Notes: generated from the letters alone by a model not told the origin. 64,000 nucleotides of DNA from Polaromonas sp. A23 (GCF_002001015.1 NZ_MUNO01000022.1:248001-312000); one strand, 5' to 3'; shown: positions 9,889 through 19,783, numbered from the stretch's first letter. Program-made: numbers and translations.

Positions 9889-11199
9889 ATGAAAAAATGC
9901 TTGACCGCAATCACTTTGGCGGCTTGCGCGCTCGTTGTGCCCGTCACCAGCCATGCGCAAACCGAAATTCAGTGGTGGCACTCGATGACCGGGGGGCTGA
10001 ACGACTGGGTGATCGATCTGGCCAACGGGTTCAACAGCAGCCAGAAGGAGTACAAGGTTGTTCCCACCTACAAGGGTACCTACGATGAAACCATGCCGGC
10101 GGCCGTAGCCGCCTTCCGTGCCGGAAATGCTCCGCACATCCTGCAGGTGTTTGAAGTCGGCACAGCCACCATGATGGCCGCCAAGGGCGCGGTGGTGCCG
10201 GTGGGCAAGGTCCTAGCCGATGCCGGCTACAAGTTCGATCCCAAGGCCTATATTCCCGCGGTTGTGGGCTACTACACGGCACCCAACGGCCAGATGCTGA
10301 GTTTTCCGCTGAACAGCTCGACAACCGTTTTCAATTACAACAAGGACATGTTCCGCAAGGCTGGCCTGGACCCCAACAAACCGCCCGCCACATGGCCCGA
10401 GGTCGTTCTGGCTGCAGCAAAGTTGAAGGCTTCAGGCGTGAGCTGTCCACTGACCACCAGCTGGCAGGGCTGGACGCAGCTTGAGAGCTTTTCCACCTGG
10501 CACAACACGCTGTTTGCGACGCAGAACAACGGCTTTGGCGGCACTGGCGCCCGGCTGGCCGTGAACAGCCCCCTGCATGTGCGCCACATCGAGAACCTGT
10601 CCAACATGGCCAAACAGGGGTTGTTTGTCTACCGTGGACGCGGCAACAAGGCCGACGCACCGTTTTATTCGGGTGAATGTGCCATGGCGACGGCATCGTC
10701 GTCGACCTACGCCACCATCAAGAAAAACGCCAAATTTGACTTTGGCATCGCCCCGCTGCCTTACTATCCCGATGTCGCTGGCGCACCGCAAAATACAGTG
10801 ATTGGCGGCGCCTCGCTGTGGGTCATGGGTGGCAAGAAGCCGGCAGAATACAAGGGCGTGGCAAATTTCTTCAACTACCTGACCAACGCAGAAATCCAGG
10901 CCAAGAGCCATCAGCGCACCGGTTACCTGCCCATCACGCTGGCCTCGTTCGAGCTGACCGAAAAATCCGGCTTCTACAAGCAAAATCCGGGCACCGACGT
11001 GGCTGTTAACCAGATGATCCGGAAAACCACGGACAAGTCGCGCGGCATACGCCTGGGCAACTTCATTCAGGTTCGCGCCATCGAAGACGAAGAATTGGAG
11101 CAGGTCTGGGCCGGCAAGAAAACAGCCAAAGAAGCCCTTGACGCCATTGTCAGCCGGGGCAACGAGCAATTGGTTCGGTTCCAGAGCGCGAACAAATAG
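9889..11199 (+). CDS. ugpB: UgpB, glycerol-3-phosphate ABC transporter substrate-binding protein
   Basis: A 436-aa periplasmic binding protein with a clear signal peptide cleaved after SHA (residues 1-23). IQWWHSMTG at the mature N-terminus and the SBP_bac_1 fold are as in E. coli UgpB. It binds sn-glycerol-3-phosphate or glycerophosphodiesters and delivers them to UgpAE. CAGGAG precedes the ATG. It heads ugpB-ugpA-ugpE-ugpC-ugpQ, divergent from the large oxidoreductase across about 200 bases with no promoter I could assign with confidence. Confidence 0.96.
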   Translation: MKKCLTAITLAACALVVPVTSHAQTEIQWWHSMTGGLNDWVIDLANGFNSSQKEYKVVPTYKGTYDETMPAAVAAFRAGNAPHILQVFEVGTATMMAAKGAVVPVGKVLADAGYKFDPKAYIPAVVGYYTAPNGQMLSFPLNSSTTVFNYNKDMFRKAGLDPNKPPATWPEVVLAAAKLKASGVSCPLTTSWQGWTQLESFSTWHNTLFATQNNGFGGTGARLAVNSPLHVRHIENLSNMAKQGLFVYRGRGNKADAPFYSGECAMATASSSTYATIKKNAKFDFGIAPLPYYPDVAGAPQNTVIGGASLWVMGGKKPAEYKGVANFFNYLTNAEIQAKSHQRTGYLPITLASFELTEKSGFYKQNPGTDVAVNQMIRKTTDKSRGIRLGNFIQVRAIEDEELEQVWAGKKTAKEALDAIVSRGNEQLVRFQSANK

Positions 11200-11214
11200 C
11201 GCTGGTTTAAACTC

Positions 11215-11239
11215 GCCGCGCGGGTTGAACCCGTGCGGC
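11215..11239 (+). terminator. Hairpin between ugpB and ugpA
   Basis: An 11-bp stem with one G-T pair encloses a three-base loop; the arms start GCCGCGCGGGT and end ACCCGTGCGGC. There is no T-run after it. Between a binding-protein gene and permease genes such hairpins often protect the 5' mRNA or lower distal expression; that role is an inference. Confidence 0.45.
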
Positions 11240-11309
11240 CCCTTTGAGGGCAGACTCTCTCCTCTCGCCTCGCCCGGCCCCACGCGCGAGGCGATTTTGA
11301 CTGAACACC

Positions 11310-12197
11310 GTGGCTTCTGAAAAACGCGTCGTATTTCGCTCTGCATGGCTGCCCTGGGTGCTTCTCGCACCCCAGGCGGCCGTGATTGCCATCTTCTTTT
11401 TCTGGCCTGCTGCGCAGGCCTTGCTCCAGTCATTTCAGCAGACGGATGCATTTGGCCTGTCCACGGATTGGGTTGGTTTGCAGAATTTTGCCAACCTGCT
11501 CAAGGACGCCTCCTACCTGGCCTCTTTCAAGATCACCGCCATCTTCTCGGTGCTGGTCGCCGGTCTCGGCATTGGCTTGTCATTGCTGCTTGCGGTGTTT
11601 GCCGACCGCGTGGTCAAGGGCGCGCTGGTTTATCGGACCCTGCTGATCTGGCCCTATGCAGTGGCACCGGCCGTGGCAGGTGTTTTGTGGCTCTTCATGT
11701 TCGCCCCATCCATCGGCATTGTTTCTTACGCCCTTCGGGGTTTGGGCCTGGACTGGAACCACCTGTTGAACAGTACCCACGCGATGACGCTGATCGTCAT
11801 CGCCGCGGTCTGGAAGCAGATTTCCTACAACTTTCTGTTTTTTCTGGCGGGGTTGCAGAGCATTCCTAAATCCCTGGTGGAAGCCGCCGCCATTGACGGC
11901 GCGGGGCCATGGCGCCGCTTCTGGACGATCCAGTTTCCGCTGCTGTCGCCCACCACGTTCTTCCTGTTCGTGATCAACGTGGTCTACGCCTTCTTCGACA
12001 CGTTTGCGATTGTGGACGCCGCCACCGAAGGCGGCCCCGGCAGGGACACAGCCATTCTGGTTTACAAGGTCTACTACGACGGTTTCAAGGCGCTCGACCT
12101 CGGTGGTTCTGCCGCGCAGTCCGTGGTGCTGATGGTGATCGTGATCGCGCTGACCATCGTCCAGTTCCGGTTCGTCGAGAAGAAAGTGCAGTACTGA
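11310..12197 (+). CDS. ugpA: UgpA, glycerol-3-phosphate ABC transporter permease
   Basis: A 295-aa inner-membrane permease with six predicted helices and the EAA loop [24 protein letters not shown] that contacts the ATPase. Strings such as [17 protein letters not shown] and [11 protein letters not shown] match E. coli UgpA closely. Start is the GTG at 11310, which gives an N-terminus in line with the family; the ribosome site is weak. It pairs with UgpE to form the channel. Confidence 0.95.
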   Translation: MASEKRVVFRSAWLPWVLLAPQAAVIAIFFFWPAAQALLQSFQQTDAFGLSTDWVGLQNFANLLKDASYLASFKITAIFSVLVAGLGIGLSLLLAVFADRVVKGALVYRTLLIWPYAVAPAVAGVLWLFMFAPSIGIVSYALRGLGLDWNHLLNSTHAMTLIVIAAVWKQISYNFLFFLAGLQSIPKSLVEAAAIDGAGPWRRFWTIQFPLLSPTTFFLFVINVVYAFFDTFAIVDAATEGGPGRDTAILVYKVYYDGFKALDLGGSAAQSVVLMVIVIALTIVQFRFVEKKVQY

Positions 12198-12276
12198 TGA
12201 TTGCTCCCAAAGTTCACCTTGTTCACCGCGCCCCTGGAGCGAATTCAGCGCACTTCGGGCCGACGGGCGGTCGCTG

Positions 12277-13128
12277 ATGGTTGAACGCAACCCTTATTTG
12301 CGGGTCCTATCCCATCTGGTGCTGATCATTGGCGTGCTGGTGGTCGCATTTCCGCTTTACGTGACCTTCGTCGCCTCGACACAAACCGCGGCCGAGATTT
12401 TGCAGGCGCCGATGTCGTTGCTGCCGGGCAAACACCTCGTCGAAAACTACACAGCCGCGCTGCAGGGAACGGGCATGGGCGCGGCCTCGAATGCGCCGGT
12501 GGGGCGAATGATGATGGTCAGCCTGATCACCGCGCTGGTGATCGCCGTCGGAAAAATTGCGATCTCGCTGCTTTCGGCCTTTGCGATCGTCTACTTTCGC
12601 TTTCCTTTCCGGATGTTCTTCTTCTGGGCGATTTTTGTCACGCTGATGCTTCCGGTAGAAGTGCGCATCGGTCCCACCTATGCCGTCGTGGCTAACCTGG
12701 GCATGTTGAATACCTACGCGGGACTCACCGTGCCGCTGATTGCTTCTGCGACGGCCACCTTTCTGTTCCGGCAATTTTTCCTCACTGTGCCTGACGAACT
12801 GGTCGAGGCAGCCCGCATTGACGGGGCCGGACCCATGCGCTTTTTCATCGATGTGCTGGCACCGCTGTCTTCCACCTGCATTGCGGCACTGTTTGTGATC
12901 CAGTTCATCTACGGATGGAACCAGTACCTCTGGCCCCTTCTTGTTACAACCAACGAAACCATGTATCCCGTCGTGATCGGCATCAAGCGGATGATCAGCG
13001 GCGGCGACGCCGCAACCGACTGGAACATCGTGATGGCTACCGCCGTATTGGCCATGATTCCACCCGCACTGGTGGTGATCCTGATGCAGCGCTGGTTTGT
13101 CAAAGGCCTGGTGGATACCGAAAAATGA
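12277..13128 (+). CDS. ugpE: UgpE, glycerol-3-phosphate ABC transporter permease
   Basis: A 283-aa permease with six hydrophobic helices and an EAA loop ([22 protein letters not shown]). The family strings [15 protein letters not shown] and [11 protein letters not shown] are present. It is the second half of the Ugp channel. The gap of 79 bases after ugpA is unusually long for this operon and holds nothing I recognise; the ribosome site in front of the ATG is poor. Confidence 0.95.
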   Translation: MVERNPYLRVLSHLVLIIGVLVVAFPLYVTFVASTQTAAEILQAPMSLLPGKHLVENYTAALQGTGMGAASNAPVGRMMMVSLITALVIAVGKIAISLLSAFAIVYFRFPFRMFFFWAIFVTLMLPVEVRIGPTYAVVANLGMLNTYAGLTVPLIASATATFLFRQFFLTVPDELVEAARIDGAGPMRFFIDVLAPLSSTCIAALFVIQFIYGWNQYLWPLLVTTNETMYPVVIGIKRMISGGDAATDWNIVMATAVLAMIPPALVVILMQRWFVKGLVDTEK

Positions 13129-13187
13129 CCCTCCCACTAAGCGCCCCTGCGCGCCCGCTCGAATTAAACCCAACGTAGGTTGTCTCA

Positions 13188-14204
13188 ATGGCTTCAATCC
13201 AACTCAAAGACGTCGTCAAGCACTACGGCACCGGAAAACATGCGCTACAGGTCATCCATGGCGTCAACGCCGACATTGCCGACCGCGAATTCATCGTGAT
13301 CGTCGGACCGTCTGGCTGCGGCAAATCCACCCTGCTGCGCATGGTGGCCGGTCTGGAAGAAATCACCGGCGGCGAGATTTCCATCGGCGGGCGCGTCGTC
13401 AACGAACTGGAACCGGCCGAACGCGACATTGCCATGGTGTTCCAGAACTATGCGCTCTACCCGCATATGAGCGTGTTCGACAACATGGCTTATGGCCTGA
13501 AGATCAAGAAGGTGCCCATCAACGAAATCAAGACCCGGGTTGACAAGGCCGCAAAGATTCTCGAGCTGGGCCACCTGCTGGACCGCAAGCCGCGCCAGCT
13601 CTCCGGCGGCCAGCGTCAGCGCGTGGCCATGGGCCGGGCCATCGTGCGCCAGCCGCAAGTCTTTCTGTTCGACGAGCCGCTGTCCAACCTGGACGCCAAG
13701 CTGCGCGTGCAGACGCGTCTGGAAATCCAGAAGCTGCACCGCGAACTCGGCATCACCTCGCTCTTTGTCACCCACGATCAGGTCGAAGCCATGACGCTGG
13801 CGCAGCGCATGATCGTCATGAATGCCGGCCGCATGGAGCAGTTCGGCACGCCTGAAGAGGTTTACAACCGGCCCGCGACCACGTTTGTGGCCAGTTTCAT
13901 GGGCTCGCCGCCCATGAACCTGCTCAAGCACGCGCCCAATGCCGAGGTCGGCGGCCAGCCCGGGACCATCCTGGGCATCCGTCCTGAGCACCTTCAAATC
14001 GGCGCAACGGGTTGGGCCGTGCAGGTGGACACCATGGAAATGCTGGGTGCCGAACGCCTGGTGTATTGCCGCTTCGGCGACGAATTCCTGATTGTGCGCA
14101 CCGACGAGACCCAGGCCACACCGGAAATTGGCGCGACCATCTACGTCACGCCGCGCCCTGACCGGCTGCACTGGTTCGACGCCGCAACAGGAAAAAGGCT
14201 TTGA
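13188..14204 (+). CDS. ugpC: UgpC, glycerol-3-phosphate ABC transporter ATPase
   Basis: A 338-aa ATPase of the MalK/UgpC group. Walker A is GPSGCGKST, the signature is LSGGQRQR, Walker B is [15 protein letters not shown] and the switch histidine is in [11 protein letters not shown]-terminal TOBE-like domain follows (IRPEHLQIG). It powers uptake by UgpBAE. The last codons overlap the ugpQ start. Confidence 0.96.
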   Translation: MASIQLKDVVKHYGTGKHALQVIHGVNADIADREFIVIVGPSGCGKSTLLRMVAGLEEITGGEISIGGRVVNELEPAERDIAMVFQNYALYPHMSVFDNMAYGLKIKKVPINEIKTRVDKAAKILELGHLLDRKPRQLSGGQRQRVAMGRAIVRQPQVFLFDEPLSNLDAKLRVQTRLEIQKLHRELGITSLFVTHDQVEAMTLAQRMIVMNAGRMEQFGTPEEVYNRPATTFVASFMGSPPMNLLKHAPNAEVGGQPGTILGIRPEHLQIGATGWAVQVDTMEMLGAERLVYCRFGDEFLIVRTDETQATPEIGATIYVTPRPDRLHWFDAATGKRL

Positions 14205-14938
14205 CAGATTGGCCCTATCCGCGCTGGGTTGCCCACCGCGGTGCGGGCCGGCTTGCGCCTGAAAACACGCTGGCGGCCTTTCGCCTTGGCGCCACGCACG
14301 GCTACCGCATGTTCGAATGCGATGTAAAACTGAGCGCCGATGGCGTTCCTTTTTTGATGCATGACACCACGCTGGAGCGCACCACCAGCGGCCACGGCAC
14401 GGGCGGCGACCAACCCTGGGAGAAGTTGTCGCAACTTGATGCGGGCGGGTGGCACTCTCGTACTTATGCCGGCGAGCCGCTGGCGAGCCTGGACAACGTG
14501 GCGCGTTATTGCCTACGCAACGGCTATTTCCTGAATATCGAGATCAAGCCCACCCCAGGCCTGGAGGCGCAAACCGGTACGGTGGTTGCAAACGCCGCAG
14601 CGCGTCTGTGGGAAGGTGCTGCCGTGCCTCCGCTGCTGACGTCTTTTCAGCCCGAGGCGCTGGAAGCTGCAAAAGCCGCGCAACCCCAGTTGCCACGCGG
14701 CCTGCTGCTCGACAGTTTATGGAAGGGCTGGCTGGAAACAGCGCTGACCCTGGACTGCATCGCGTTGGTCTGCAACCACGCCCTGTGGGACAGCTCCAGC
14801 GTGTTGCAGGCCAAGAGCGCCGGCTTTCGTGCCTTAAGCTACACCGTCAACGACGAATGGGCCGCCCAACGGCTGCTGGATCTGGGTACCGACGGCATCA
14901 TCACCGACCGCGTCGACCTGTTTGCGCCCGGAACCTGA
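14201..14938 (+). CDS. ugpQ: UgpQ, glycerophosphodiester phosphodiesterase
   Basis: A 245-aa cytoplasmic GDPD-family enzyme. [16 protein letters not shown] at the N-terminus holds a catalytic His and the metal-binding Glu, and [24 protein letters not shown] carries the rest of the active site. It splits incoming glycerophosphodiesters to glycerol-3-phosphate plus an alcohol. Start is a TTG that overlaps the ugpC stop (TTGA), so translation is coupled. It ends the ugp operon. Confidence 0.94.
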   Translation: MTDWPYPRWVAHRGAGRLAPENTLAAFRLGATHGYRMFECDVKLSADGVPFLMHDTTLERTTSGHGTGGDQPWEKLSQLDAGGWHSRTYAGEPLASLDNVARYCLRNGYFLNIEIKPTPGLEAQTGTVVANAAARLWEGAAVPPLLTSFQPEALEAAKAAQPQLPRGLLLDSLWKGWLETALTLDCIALVCNHALWDSSSVLQAKSAGFRALSYTVNDEWAAQRLLDLGTDGIITDRVDLFAPGT

Positions 14939-14955
14939 GCCCCGAGCTACTCAGG
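14934..14955. terminator. Short hairpin between convergent ugpQ and membrane-protein gene
   Basis: CCTGAG and CTCAGG flank a 10-base loop and cover both stop codons of the convergent genes. No T-run follows on either strand. It may be a weak bidirectional terminator. Confidence 0.35.
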
Positions 14956-15241
14956 CTCTCCAGCTGCCCAACAGCACCCACTGGCAGGTGGCGGCCCCCA
15001 CAGCCAGGGCAGCATAACTTGCCATCTTGCCGTCGCGGCCAAAAATCACCAGTCCGGCCACCAGCACAAGAACCGACGCTACAAAAACAATAGCTAGCTG
15101 CGCCCAGAGGGAAAGGGCCAGAGGCCTTTTTGACCCCAAAAACCGGCCAAAACCTCGGGACAGCAACACCACCATCAAGGCCACAAATGCTGCCGGAGCC
15201 ATGAAATTGAGCAACTGGTTGATGAGATTGAGAGCGGTCAT
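14951..15241 (-). CDS. Small membrane protein of unknown function, with a family 1 repeat read in frame
   Basis: About 96 aa from the ATG at 15241; the open frame reaches 15358 and neither that start nor the one at 15277 has a ribosome site. Three hydrophobic segments are visible (about residues 8-30, 45-68 and 74-94). I do not recognise the family. The stretch GSKRPLALSLWAQLAIVFVA (about residues 36-55) is encoded by a family 1 repeat on the opposite strand, so the element is either part of the gene or has been absorbed into it. The gene is convergent with ugpQ and divergent from hemA. Confidence 0.6.
   Translation of the reverse strand: MTALNLINQLLNFMAPAAFVALMVVLLSRGFGRFLGSKRPLALSLWAQLAIVFVASVLVLVAGLVIFGRDGKMASYAALAVGAATCQWVLLGSWRA
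15076..15134 (+). repeat. Family 1 hairpin element, copy inside a membrane-protein gene
   Basis: GCTACAAAAACAATAGC is followed by GCTGCGCCC, AAAGGGCC, and AGAGGCCTTTTT. It matches the intergenic copies at 28353, 53855 and 60089 in order and spacing, but here lies antisense within an open reading frame without breaking it. Confidence 0.8.
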
Positions 15242-15345
15242 GGTTTGAGCGAGGAACAAGCGGCAGCGGGCGATCATCAATGGGCCGACTTGCCCTTTAT
15301 CAAGGGGATTGAAAGAATCTCGCCGCTTCTCGCCGCCTTCAATTT

Positions 15346-15351
15346 TATAAT
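15346..15351 (+). promoter_or_regulatory. Likely -10 box (TATAAT) of hemA, giving a leaderless mRNA
   Basis: A perfect TATAAT ends six bases before the hemA ATG at 15358. Transcription would start at or next to the ATG. There is no ribosome-binding site between. The -35 region is weak (no TTGACA-like hexamer at 16-18 bases). Confidence 0.6.
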
Positions 15352-15357
15352 CCGGCA

Positions 15358-16638
15358 ATGTCAGTCTGGGCCTTGGGCATCAACCATACCACTGCACCGC
15401 TCGATTTGCGCGGGCGGTTTGCGTTCGCCCTCGACCAGATTGAACCCACGTTGAAGGGCTTGCGGTCCTCGCTGGCGCGCCAGCCCGAAGCCACGCTGCT
15501 GTCCACCTGCAACCGCACCGAGATCTATTGCGCTGGCGACAGGTCCGACCTGGGCCACACCATCGAATGGCTGGCGCAGCACGGCGGCGTATCGCCCGCA
15601 CTGCTGCGCTCCCATGCCTACACGCTGGAAAACGACCATGCTGCGCGCCACGCCTTCCGCGTCGCCAGCGGGCTGGACTCCATGGTGCTGGGCGAGCCAC
15701 AGATCCTGGGCCAGATGAAGGACGCAGTGCGCGCCGCTGAAGACGCCGGCGCCATGGGCACCACGCTGCACCAGCTGTTCCAGCGCTCCTTTGCAGTCGC
15801 CAAGGAAGTTCGCACCAGCACCGAGATCGGCGCACACAGCATCAGCCTGGCTGCCGCTTCGGTCCGCCTGGCGGGCCAGTTGTTTGAGGATCTGAGCGAC
15901 ATCAAGGTGCTGTTTGTAGGCGCGGGCGAAATGATCGACCTGGCGGCCACCCACTTTGCCGCCAAGAACCCGAAAGCCATGACGGTGGCCAACCGCACGC
16001 TGGAGCGCGGTGAGAAGCTCGCCGGCCGCTTCGGCGCCGAGGTCATGCGCCTGGCCGACCTGCCCAGCCGCCTGCACGAATTCGATGCTGTGATCAGCTG
16101 CACCGCCAGCACCCTGCCCATCATCGGCCTGGGTGCGGTCGAGCGTGCGGTCAAGTTGCGCAAGCACCGCCCGATGTTCATGGTCGACCTGGCCGTGCCG
16201 CGCGACATCGAGCCGGAAGTCAAGGACCTGCCCGATATCTACCTGTACACCGTGGACGACCTGGCACATGTGGTGCAAACCGGCAAGGACAACCGGCAGG
16301 CCGCCGTTGCGCAGGCCGAGGTCATCATCGACGCCGGCGTGCAGAACTTCATGCACTGGCTGGACCAGCGGCGCAGCGTTCCGCTGATCCAGCAGCTGAA
16401 CGCGCAGACCGATGAATGGCGCGCGCTGGAAATTGCCCGCGCCAAAAAACTGTTGGCCAAGGGTGAGTCCGTGGATGACGTCCTCGAGGCGCTGTCACGC
16501 GGGTTGACACAGAAGATGCTGCACGGCGCACTGGCGGAGTTGCATGCAGGCAATGCCGAAAACCGCGAGGCCACAGCGCAAACCGTGTCCCGGCTGTTTT
16601 TGCGCGGCAACCTGCCCAAGGAACAGAAAGAGCGTTAG
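15358..16638 (+). CDS. hemA: HemA, glutamyl-tRNA reductase
   Basis: A 426-aa NADPH-dependent enzyme that reduces glutamyl-tRNA to glutamate-1-semialdehyde, the first step of C5-pathway tetrapyrrole synthesis. The N-terminus ([12 protein letters not shown]), the catalytic Cys51 in STCNRTEIY, the [15 protein letters not shown] motif and the nucleotide-binding [13 protein letters not shown] are all present. Length is normal. No ribosome site precedes the ATG, and a TATAAT box stands just upstream, so it seems to be translated from a leaderless mRNA. prfA and prmC follow, a common arrangement. Confidence 0.97.
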   Translation: MSVWALGINHTTAPLDLRGRFAFALDQIEPTLKGLRSSLARQPEATLLSTCNRTEIYCAGDRSDLGHTIEWLAQHGGVSPALLRSHAYTLENDHAARHAFRVASGLDSMVLGEPQILGQMKDAVRAAEDAGAMGTTLHQLFQRSFAVAKEVRTSTEIGAHSISLAAASVRLAGQLFEDLSDIKVLFVGAGEMIDLAATHFAAKNPKAMTVANRTLERGEKLAGRFGAEVMRLADLPSRLHEFDAVISCTASTLPIIGLGAVERAVKLRKHRPMFMVDLAVPRDIEPEVKDLPDIYLYTVDDLAHVVQTGKDNRQAAVAQAEVIIDAGVQNFMHWLDQRRSVPLIQQLNAQTDEWRALEIARAKKLLAKGESVDDVLEALSRGLTQKMLHGALAELHAGNAENREATAQTVSRLFLRGNLPKEQKER

Positions 16639-16657
16639 CGCCCTTTCCGCGAACCCC

Positions 16658-16679
16658 GCAGCCCTTGCACCCGGGCTGC
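16658..16679 (+). terminator. Hairpin after hemA
   Basis: GCAGCCC and GGGCTGC form a 7-bp stem with an 8-base loop, 20 bases after the hemA stop. A second inverted repeat with a T-rich loop (GCCGGTTTTTGCCGGC) follows. No T-run; it may be an attenuator before prfA or a worn repeat. Confidence 0.35.
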
Positions 16680-16746
16680 ACGCGGCGCCGGTTTTTGCCG
16701 GCCACTCTCCTGAACGTTTTGCCTCCGGCCCCTCCTTCCTCTTCCC

Positions 16747-17865
16747 ATGAAACCTTTTCTCCGCCAGACCCTGGACCGCCAGATTTTTCGCCTGCATGAG
16801 CTCGACGCCCTGCTGTCGGCCGCCGACGTGGTCAGCAACATGGAGCGTTTTCGCAGCCTGACGCGCGAACATGCCGAACTCAGCATCGTAGTCAGCCAGT
16901 ACCAGCGCATGACGGCGCGCGAGGCCGACCTGGCCGGAGCGCAGACCATGCTGGCCGAGGCGAAGGACGATCCGGACATGGCGGCCATGGCGGACGAGGA
17001 AATCGCCGCCGCGCAAGCCGACATCGCCAGCCTGGACGCGGACCTGCAGCTGATGCTGATCCCGAAAGACCCGGACGATGCGCGGCCGGCCTTTATCGAA
17101 ATCCGTGCTGGCACCGGTGGCGACGAGTCGGCGCTGTTTGCGGGCGACCTGTGCCGCTTGTACTCCCGCTACGCGGAACGCAAACGATGGGCGGTGGAGA
17201 TCATCAGCGAATCCCCGAGCGAGCTCGGCGGTTACAAGGAAGTGGTCTTGCGCATTGAAGGCGCGCCTGACGCCATGGGCGTCGGCGTTTACGGCAAGCT
17301 GCGTTTCGAGTCCGGCGGCCACCGCGTGCAGCGTGTGCCGGCCACCGAAACCCAGGGCCGCATCCACACCAGCGCGTGCACCGTTGCGGTTCTGCCCGAG
17401 CCTGACGAAGCGGTCGCCATCCAGATCAATCCCTCCGACCTGCGCATCGACACCTACCGTGCCAGCGGCGCCGGCGGCCAGCACATCAACAAAACCGACT
17501 CGGCGGTGCGCATCACCCACCTGCCGACCGGCATCGTGGCCGAGTGCCAGGACGGCCGGAGCCAGCACAGCAACAAGGCCCAGGCCATGAAAGTGCTGAC
17601 CGCCCGCATCCACGAAAAAGACCGCTCCGAGCGCGCCGCCAAGGACGCCGCCACGCGCAAGGGCCTGATCGGCAGCGGTGACCGCAGCGACCGCATCCGA
17701 ACCTACAACTTCCCGCAGGGGCGCCTGACCGACCACCGCATCAACCTGACCCTGTACAAGCTGCTAACCATCATGGAAGGCGACCTGGACGACGTGGTCA
17801 CCGCCCTGCAAGTGGCACGTGGCGCCGAACTGCTGGCGGAACTGGAAACGGCCTCGAATGGCTGA
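16747..17865 (+). CDS. prfA: PrfA, peptide chain release factor 1
   Basis: A 372-aa class I release factor that reads UAA and UAG. The codon-recognition tripeptide PAT lies at residues 198-200, which marks RF1 rather than RF2 (SPF). The GGQ motif that triggers peptidyl-tRNA hydrolysis is at 243-245. It is followed by prmC, whose product methylates the glutamine of GGQ. Confidence 0.97.
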   Translation: MKPFLRQTLDRQIFRLHELDALLSAADVVSNMERFRSLTREHAELSIVVSQYQRMTAREADLAGAQTMLAEAKDDPDMAAMADEEIAAAQADIASLDADLQLMLIPKDPDDARPAFIEIRAGTGGDESALFAGDLCRLYSRYAERKRWAVEIISESPSELGGYKEVVLRIEGAPDAMGVGVYGKLRFESGGHRVQRVPATETQGRIHTSACTVAVLPEPDEAVAIQINPSDLRIDTYRASGAGGQHINKTDSAVRITHLPTGIVAECQDGRSQHSNKAQAMKVLTARIHEKDRSERAAKDAATRKGLIGSGDRSDRIRTYNFPQGRLTDHRINLTLYKLLTIMEGDLDDVVTALQVARGAELLAELETASNG

Positions 17866-17879
17866 TTTGCCGAATCTTG

Positions 17880-17940
17880 CAAGCAAAATTGGCACTTGGC
17901 CCTTTGCTGACGGGCATAAGCAGCTATCAAATGAATAGCG
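17880..17940 (-). repeat. Family 1 hairpin element spanning the prmC start codon
   Basis: On the minus strand GCTATTCATTTGATAGC is followed by TGCTTATGCCCGTC, AAAGGGCC and AAGTGCCAATTTT. Read on the plus strand, the hairpin contains the prmC ATG (17931-17933). It fills the prfA-prmC gap. Confidence 0.8.
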
Positions 17941-18827
17941 AATGTAATCTTGCGCAGGCACTGGCCGCAGCCCAAACCTTGGGGCTGGATCGGCTGGACG
18001 CCCAACTGCTGCTGCTGCATGTGCTGGGCAAAGCTGGCGCTGACCGCGCCTGGCTGCTCGCCCATGACGGTGACCTCCTCCCGGACGAGCTGGCGCAGCA
18101 GTACCGGCAACTCAGCCTGCGCCGCGCTGCCGGTGAACCCCTGGCCTACATTGTGGGAAGCAAGGAATTCTTCGGAATGACGCTGCAGGTGGATGCGCGT
18201 GTTCTGGTGCCGCGCCCCGATACCGAGACCTTGGTGGAGTGGGCGCTGCAACAGTTGGCGAGCAAAGACATGCCAGCTTCGGCCCGCGTGCTGGACCTCG
18301 GCACAGGAAGCGGCGCCATTGCCTTGGCGCTCAAGAAAACCCGCCCTGATCTGGATGTCACCGCTGTGGACGCCAGCGCCGAAGCCTTGGCGGTAGCCCG
18401 GGCGAACTCAGGAAAACATGGCCTGCCCATCCACTTCATTCTGGGTAACTGGTTTGAAAATGTAAGTGGCCACTTCAACTTAATCGTAAGCAATCCGCCC
18501 TATGTCGCAAGTATTGATTCCCATTTGGCCGCCTTGCGTCATGAACCACTTGAAGCATTGACGGCCGGAGAAGACGGTTTGAACGACCTGCGCCGGATCA
18601 TCGAACAAGCGCCTGCCCACCTGCACCCGCAAGGCTGGCTGCTGCTGGAGCATGGCTACCACCAGGCCCAGGCAGTTTGCGGCCTGCTGAGCCAACGCGG
18701 ATTGGCCGATGTACAAAGCCGGGCGGATCTGGCCGGTATTGCCCGCTGTTCGGGAGGCCGCTGGCCCGGCGAACCGGCCGGCGACGGACAAACGGCGGAT
18801 AATCAGGCATTGATTTCCGGGTTTTGA
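17931..18827 (+). CDS. prmC: PrmC (HemK), release factor N5-glutamine methyltransferase
   Basis: A 298-aa SAM-dependent methyltransferase. The SAM motif VLDLGTGSGAIALAL and the NPPY substrate motif (SNPPYVAS) are present; NPPY binds the GGQ glutamine of RF1/RF2. The N-terminal helical domain (residues 1-80) fits the family from the ATG at 17931. That ATG lies in the stem-loop of a family 1 repeat and has no visible ribosome site, so initiation may depend on the hairpin. The frame is open upstream to 17877. Confidence 0.93.
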   Translation: MNSECNLAQALAAAQTLGLDRLDAQLLLLHVLGKAGADRAWLLAHDGDLLPDELAQQYRQLSLRRAAGEPLAYIVGSKEFFGMTLQVDARVLVPRPDTETLVEWALQQLASKDMPASARVLDLGTGSGAIALALKKTRPDLDVTAVDASAEALAVARANSGKHGLPIHFILGNWFENVSGHFNLIVSNPPYVASIDSHLAALRHEPLEALTAGEDGLNDLRRIIEQAPAHLHPQGWLLLEHGYHQAQAVCGLLSQRGLADVQSRADLAGIARCSGGRWPGEPAGDGQTADNQALISGF

Positions 18828-18888
18828 AATCCATCTCATTTACTGCTGCCCGGTTTGACCAGGCGCGTCAACATCCAAAGGACCCACA

Positions 18889-19209
18889 ATGAACGATACC
18901 CAGCAACGCATTGACCAGATCGTCAAATCCAGCGACGTTGTGCTTTTCATGAAGGGAACGGCCCAGTTCCCGATGTGCGGATTTTCCGGCCGCGCCATCC
19001 AGGTGCTCAAGGCCTGCGGCGTCAACAAGCCGGCCACGGTCAATGTGCTGGAAGACGAAGAAATCCGTCAGGGCATCAAGGAATACAGCAACTGGCCAAC
19101 GATTCCACAGCTGTATGTAAAAGGCGAATTCGTCGGCGGCTCGGACATCATGATGGAGATGTACGAAAATGGCGAGCTGCAGCAAGTGTTGGGCGCCCCC
19201 ACAGCGTAA
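18889..19209 (+). CDS. grxD: GrxD, monothiol glutaredoxin (Grx4)
   Basis: A 106-aa glutaredoxin with the CGFS active site (PMCGFSGRA), WPTIPQLYV and GGSDI, all typical of Grx4. With glutathione it binds a [2Fe-2S] cluster and passes it to client proteins. It follows prmC on the same strand with a normal spacing. Confidence 0.96.
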   Translation: MNDTQQRIDQIVKSSDVVLFMKGTAQFPMCGFSGRAIQVLKACGVNKPATVNVLEDEEIRQGIKEYSNWPTIPQLYVKGEFVGGSDIMMEMYENGELQQVLGAPTA

Positions 19210-19224
19210 CTTCAGAACCTACGC

Positions 19225-19244
19225 GCCTGGCATGCCAGCCAGGC
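19225..19244. terminator. Hairpin between convergent grxD and the small secreted protein gene
   Basis: GCCTGGC and GCCAGGC form a 7-bp stem with loop ATGCCA, 16 bases after grxD. A pyrimidine-rich but not pure T stretch follows on the plus strand. Confidence 0.4.
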
Positions 19245-19282
19245 CGGTCTCTTCTCCTCGCCCCTTCTCCCCGGGGCAATCC

Positions 19283-19525
19283 TTACTGGGTGTACCCCTC
19301 GCACGCCCCGGCATTGACTCGCCCCTTGCATTCACGCTTGAGCCGGGCGCCTCGCTCCTTGGTTGTTTCCTGCGAACCAGGCATGAATTTGACGCTTTTC
19401 GTGGGCTGTGCCGCACTCTTTTTCTCTTTTTTGGTAGCGGCCAGACTCGGCGCACATGCCGCGCCCAGCACCAGTGCCCCTGTCAACACGGCCGCAGCGC
19501 GACGCGCAAATGATTGCTGAAACAT
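19283..19525 (-). CDS. Small basic secreted protein of unknown function
   Basis: An 80-aa product from the ATG at 19525, which has GAGGAG seven bases upstream. Residues 1-30 form a signal peptide likely cut after SLA. The mature part (~50 aa) is very rich in Lys and Arg and has two cysteines close to its end (RECKGRVNAGACEGYTQ), which could form a disulfide. I do not recognise the family. Confidence 0.7.
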   Translation of the reverse strand: MFQQSFARRAAAVLTGALVLGAACAPSLAATKKEKKSAAQPTKSVKFMPGSQETTKERGARLKRECKGRVNAGACEGYTQ

Positions 19526-19579
19526 TTTTCTTCTCCTCGTCATTAAGATAGTGGCACGCGGTCGCTGCCGTTTGATGCC

Positions 19580-19783
19580 TTATTGCAGCTTCGCGTCGCC
19601 GTAGACCTGGTCGTCCGGGGGCGCATCGGCCGGCATGCGAAAGCTCTCACTGGCCCAGGCACCCAGATCAACGTTTTTACAGCGCTCGCTGCAAAAAGGC
19701 CTGAAACGGTTTTCCGGCGCATATACGCTAGGCCCGCCGCAGGTAGGGCAGACCACTGTTTTGGGTTTGAGATCCGGTTTCAT
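19580..19783 (-). CDS. yacG: YacG, zinc-binding DNA gyrase inhibitor
   Basis: A 67-aa protein from the ATG at 19783. CPTCGG near the N-terminus and [20 protein letters not shown] form the four-cysteine zinc site and the sequence typical of YacG, which binds GyrB and blocks DNA binding. The acidic tail is short. The frame is open upstream to 19834 but this start fits the family. It lies with coaE and zapD, as in many proteobacteria. Confidence 0.93.
   Translation of the reverse strand: MKPDLKPKTVVCPTCGGPSVYAPENRFRPFCSERCKNVDLGAWASESFRMPADAPPDDQVYGDAKLQ

Noticed and set aside
16639-16746. hemA-prfA gap as another family 2 copy
   Set aside because: It has hairpins and a GCCGG pair, but the CCCCCACGC start and the CTGCGCCTGCGG block are missing.
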